From: Ixodes scapularis | Taxonomy: Eukaryota; Arthropoda; Arachnida; Ixodida; Ixodidae | Direction of reading: 5' to 3' | Assembly: GCF_016920785.2 (NCBI RefSeq) | Contig: NW_024609846.1 | Coordinates: forward strand, 121,237,473 to 121,301,472 | Length of the DNA stretch: 64,000 bases | Shown here: piece after piece, positions 62,521 to 64,000 of the stretch | How the letters are laid out: each line of letters starts with the position of its first letter | Numbering within the stretch: position 1 is the first letter of the stretch | Made by a program: the position numbers and the translations under genes | Notes under the pieces: generated by a model | What the model saw: the letters and a program-made list of their open reading frames with translations, nothing else | Databases searched by the model: none | Told to the model about the DNA's origin: nothing

Positions 62521-64000
62521 TACAGTCCAACCTCGTTATTACAAACACTGATATACCGAATTATCGGATATAGCGAAGTAAATATAAATTTTGGTTGGTT
62601 ATGCTTTATTTCAATGGAAGTTCGACCTTTAAAATGAAACCGAAACCACGGAATCCTACGCGGTATCGGTTATAGCGAAATTATTTTCGGCCGCGCACGG
62701 CTCGAAATATGTGCAATACCAAAACAAAAAGAAATAAAATCTATAAATTACCATGTAAAAAGGCAATGTACCTAAATTCAGTGCCGATTTTCAAGATACC
62801 GAACGTTGCCAACGCTCGAACGAGCACTTTGGGAGGTAACTGGCGCCATCTATGAAGCGGGTGCATAAACCCTAAAAGATGGCGAACCAGCGGCGCCACC
62901 TATAAGCGTCATCAAACACTAAAATTTAGAGTGCCAAAGCGACAGCGACGGCAGTCAGTCAATCTGGGAGCAGAAAATGGCGACGTTGAAGCGCAAAGCT
63001 CTGTCTCTCGAGACGAAAGTTAAAATTTTAAGAGCAGTTGACAGCGGCCGCAAGAAGAAAGATGTTGCGGAGGACTTCAAGATCCCACCCAGCACATTGT
63101 CTACTCTCTTAAGTTCGAGGAAGAAGATTGAAGAGACCTACGCCAACAGCACTCTGAAAGGCGACAGAAAGCGTGACAGGCCTTCTCATTACCCCGATGT
63201 GGAAGAGGCTTTGTTCTCCTGGTTCAAGGACGTGAGAGCGCGAAACTTGCCGGTGTCTGGTGCTCTTCTGCAAACGAAAGCCGTCAGTTTAGCGTGCCTC
63301 TTGGGGCATCATGACTTCAGGGCAAGTAGCGGTTGGCTTCAGCGCTTTAAGAACCGGCACGAGATCGCCTGCCACACCCTGTCTGGCGAAGGATCCGCTG
63401 TTACCTTGGACTCCTGCGAGAAATGGCTCGAAAACTTCCGACCTCTACTCCAAGAATACGAAGAACGTAACGTATACAACGTCGACGAGACTGGAGTTTT
63501 CTACAAGTTGTTGCCGGAGCGGTCATTGGCTGTGAAAAACGAAACCTGCCACGGAGGGAAGAAGCACAAAGACCGGGTAACTGCTGTCGTTGCGGTCAAT
63601 ATGGATGGCTCCGACAAGAGGCGGTTGACCGTCATCGGAAAGTCTGCTCGCCCTAGGTGCCTACGGGGTGTTCGAAATCTGCAGGTTGATTACTGGTCAA
63701 ACAAAAATGCGTGGATGACGACGAAGCTCTTCGAGGACTGGCTGAAGGCTTTCGATGAGGACATGGAGGAGCAGCATAGGAAGGTCCTTCTTCTGTTGGA
63801 CAATTGTTCGGCGCACAAGGTGTCTTGCCCACTGAAGGCAGTCCGCCTAATGTTTCTGCCACCCAACACAACGTCGGTTCTCCAGCCCTTGGATAAGGGC
63901 ATCATCCGTTCTTTGAAGTGCTCGTATCGGAAGCAATTGGTGACGCAGCTTGTGTTCGACATGGACCGGCGCCAACCCACAGCCATCAACACGAAGACAA
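62521..64000 (+). mobile_element. Tigger/pogo-type DNA transposon, left part
   Basis: Begins with TA (62521-62522) and the terminus CAGTCCAACCTCGTTATT, followed by a 450-bp non-coding leader and an uninterrupted transposase frame. The right end is outside the window, so length and target duplication cannot be checked. Confidence 0.85.
62977..64000 (+). CDS. Tigger-type DDD transposase (CENP-B family), incomplete at window edge
   Basis: From ATG 62977 the frame is open for 341 codons to the window end. Residues 1-60 form the N-terminal psq-like helix-turn-helix (KRKALSLETKVKILRAVD, KKDVAEDF, IPPSTLSTLL). Residues about 70-130 are the CENP-B-type second DNA-binding domain (YPDVEEALFSWFKDVRARN, GWLQRFKNRH). 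The catalytic core follows: NVDETG (first Asp, about 173), LLLDNCSAH (second Asp, about 270) and PLDKGIIRSLK (third Asp, about 305), the DDD set of pogo/Tigger. The leader contains no other ATG-led long frame. No stop or frameshift is seen. It could be an active transposon, or a domesticated TIGD-like gene, but the attached terminus favours the transposon. Confidence 0.92.
   Translation, partial: MATLKRKALSLETKVKILRAVDSGRKKKDVAEDFKIPPSTLSTLLSSRKKIEETYANSTLKGDRKRDRPSHYPDVEEALFSWFKDVRARNLPVSGALLQTKAVSLACLLGHHDFRASSGWLQRFKNRHEIACHTLSGEGSAVTLDSCEKWLENFRPLLQEYEERNVYNVDETGVFYKLLPERSLAVKNETCHGGKKHKDRVTAVVAVNMDGSDKRRLTVIGKSARPRCLRGVRNLQVDYWSNKNAWMTTKLFEDWLKAFDEDMEEQHRKVLLLLDNCSAHKVSCPLKAVRLMFLPPNTTSVLQPLDKGIIRSLKCSYRKQLVTQLVFDMDRRQPTAINTKT

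Overview
This is a eukaryotic, almost certainly arthropod, genomic window. It holds parts of three ordinary intron-containing animal genes whose short exons (28-435 nt) are separated by kilobases of transposon-filled intron. The closest overall match I can suggest is a chelicerate such as a hard tick. This is inferred from gene structure and transposon mix (RNase H-bearing I-type LINE, Penelope, pogo/Tigger, TTAA-flanked MITEs), not proven. I saw no CRISPR array, bacterial operon, rRNA gene or convincing tRNA gene.

Layout of host genes. (1) Positions 1-8257, plus strand: the last four coding exons of a Groucho/TLE corepressor, giving the final 160 residues of its WD40 propeller. (2) Positions 11294-41205, plus strand: a complete ten-exon RNF126/RNF115-type E3 ubiquitin ligase. 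All exon phases join to a 395-residue protein with an N-terminal CX2C...CX2C zinc finger, a C3H2C3 RING and an unusual Gln/Pro-rich tail. (3) Positions 58630 down to 46548, minus strand: the last three exons of an FKBP-type peptidyl-prolyl isomerase, probably of the nuclear FKBP39/FKBP46 kind. Groucho and RNF126 are in tandem; RNF126 and FKBP are tail to tail.

Mobile elements fill most of the rest. RNF126 intron 2 carries a decayed Ty3/Gypsy element (about 13.7-17.4 kb) and a full-length I-type LINE (20001-25737) with two long ORFs and an exact 14-bp target-site duplication. RNF126 intron 6 carries a repeat copy split by a pogo-like DNA element, itself split by a 5'-truncated LINE. FKBP introns carry a Penelope-like element made of two head-to-head copies, with a 12-bp target-site duplication, inserted in a tandem repeat of 189-bp period. 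The right edge (62523-64000) is the left part of a Tigger-type transposon with an uninterrupted DDD transposase running off the window. At least ten short terminal-inverted-repeat elements are scattered through introns and spacers, several with visible TTAA, TA or 8-bp target duplications.

The most informative structural points are the Penelope head-to-head array, a reciprocal pair of natural empty sites in one repeat family (31276-34630 versus 42530-43613), the fold-back elements close to exons, and an eight-unit minisatellite whose every unit is a small palindrome (61204-61411). I did not find an unmistakably new gene system; the novelty is in mobile-element architecture.
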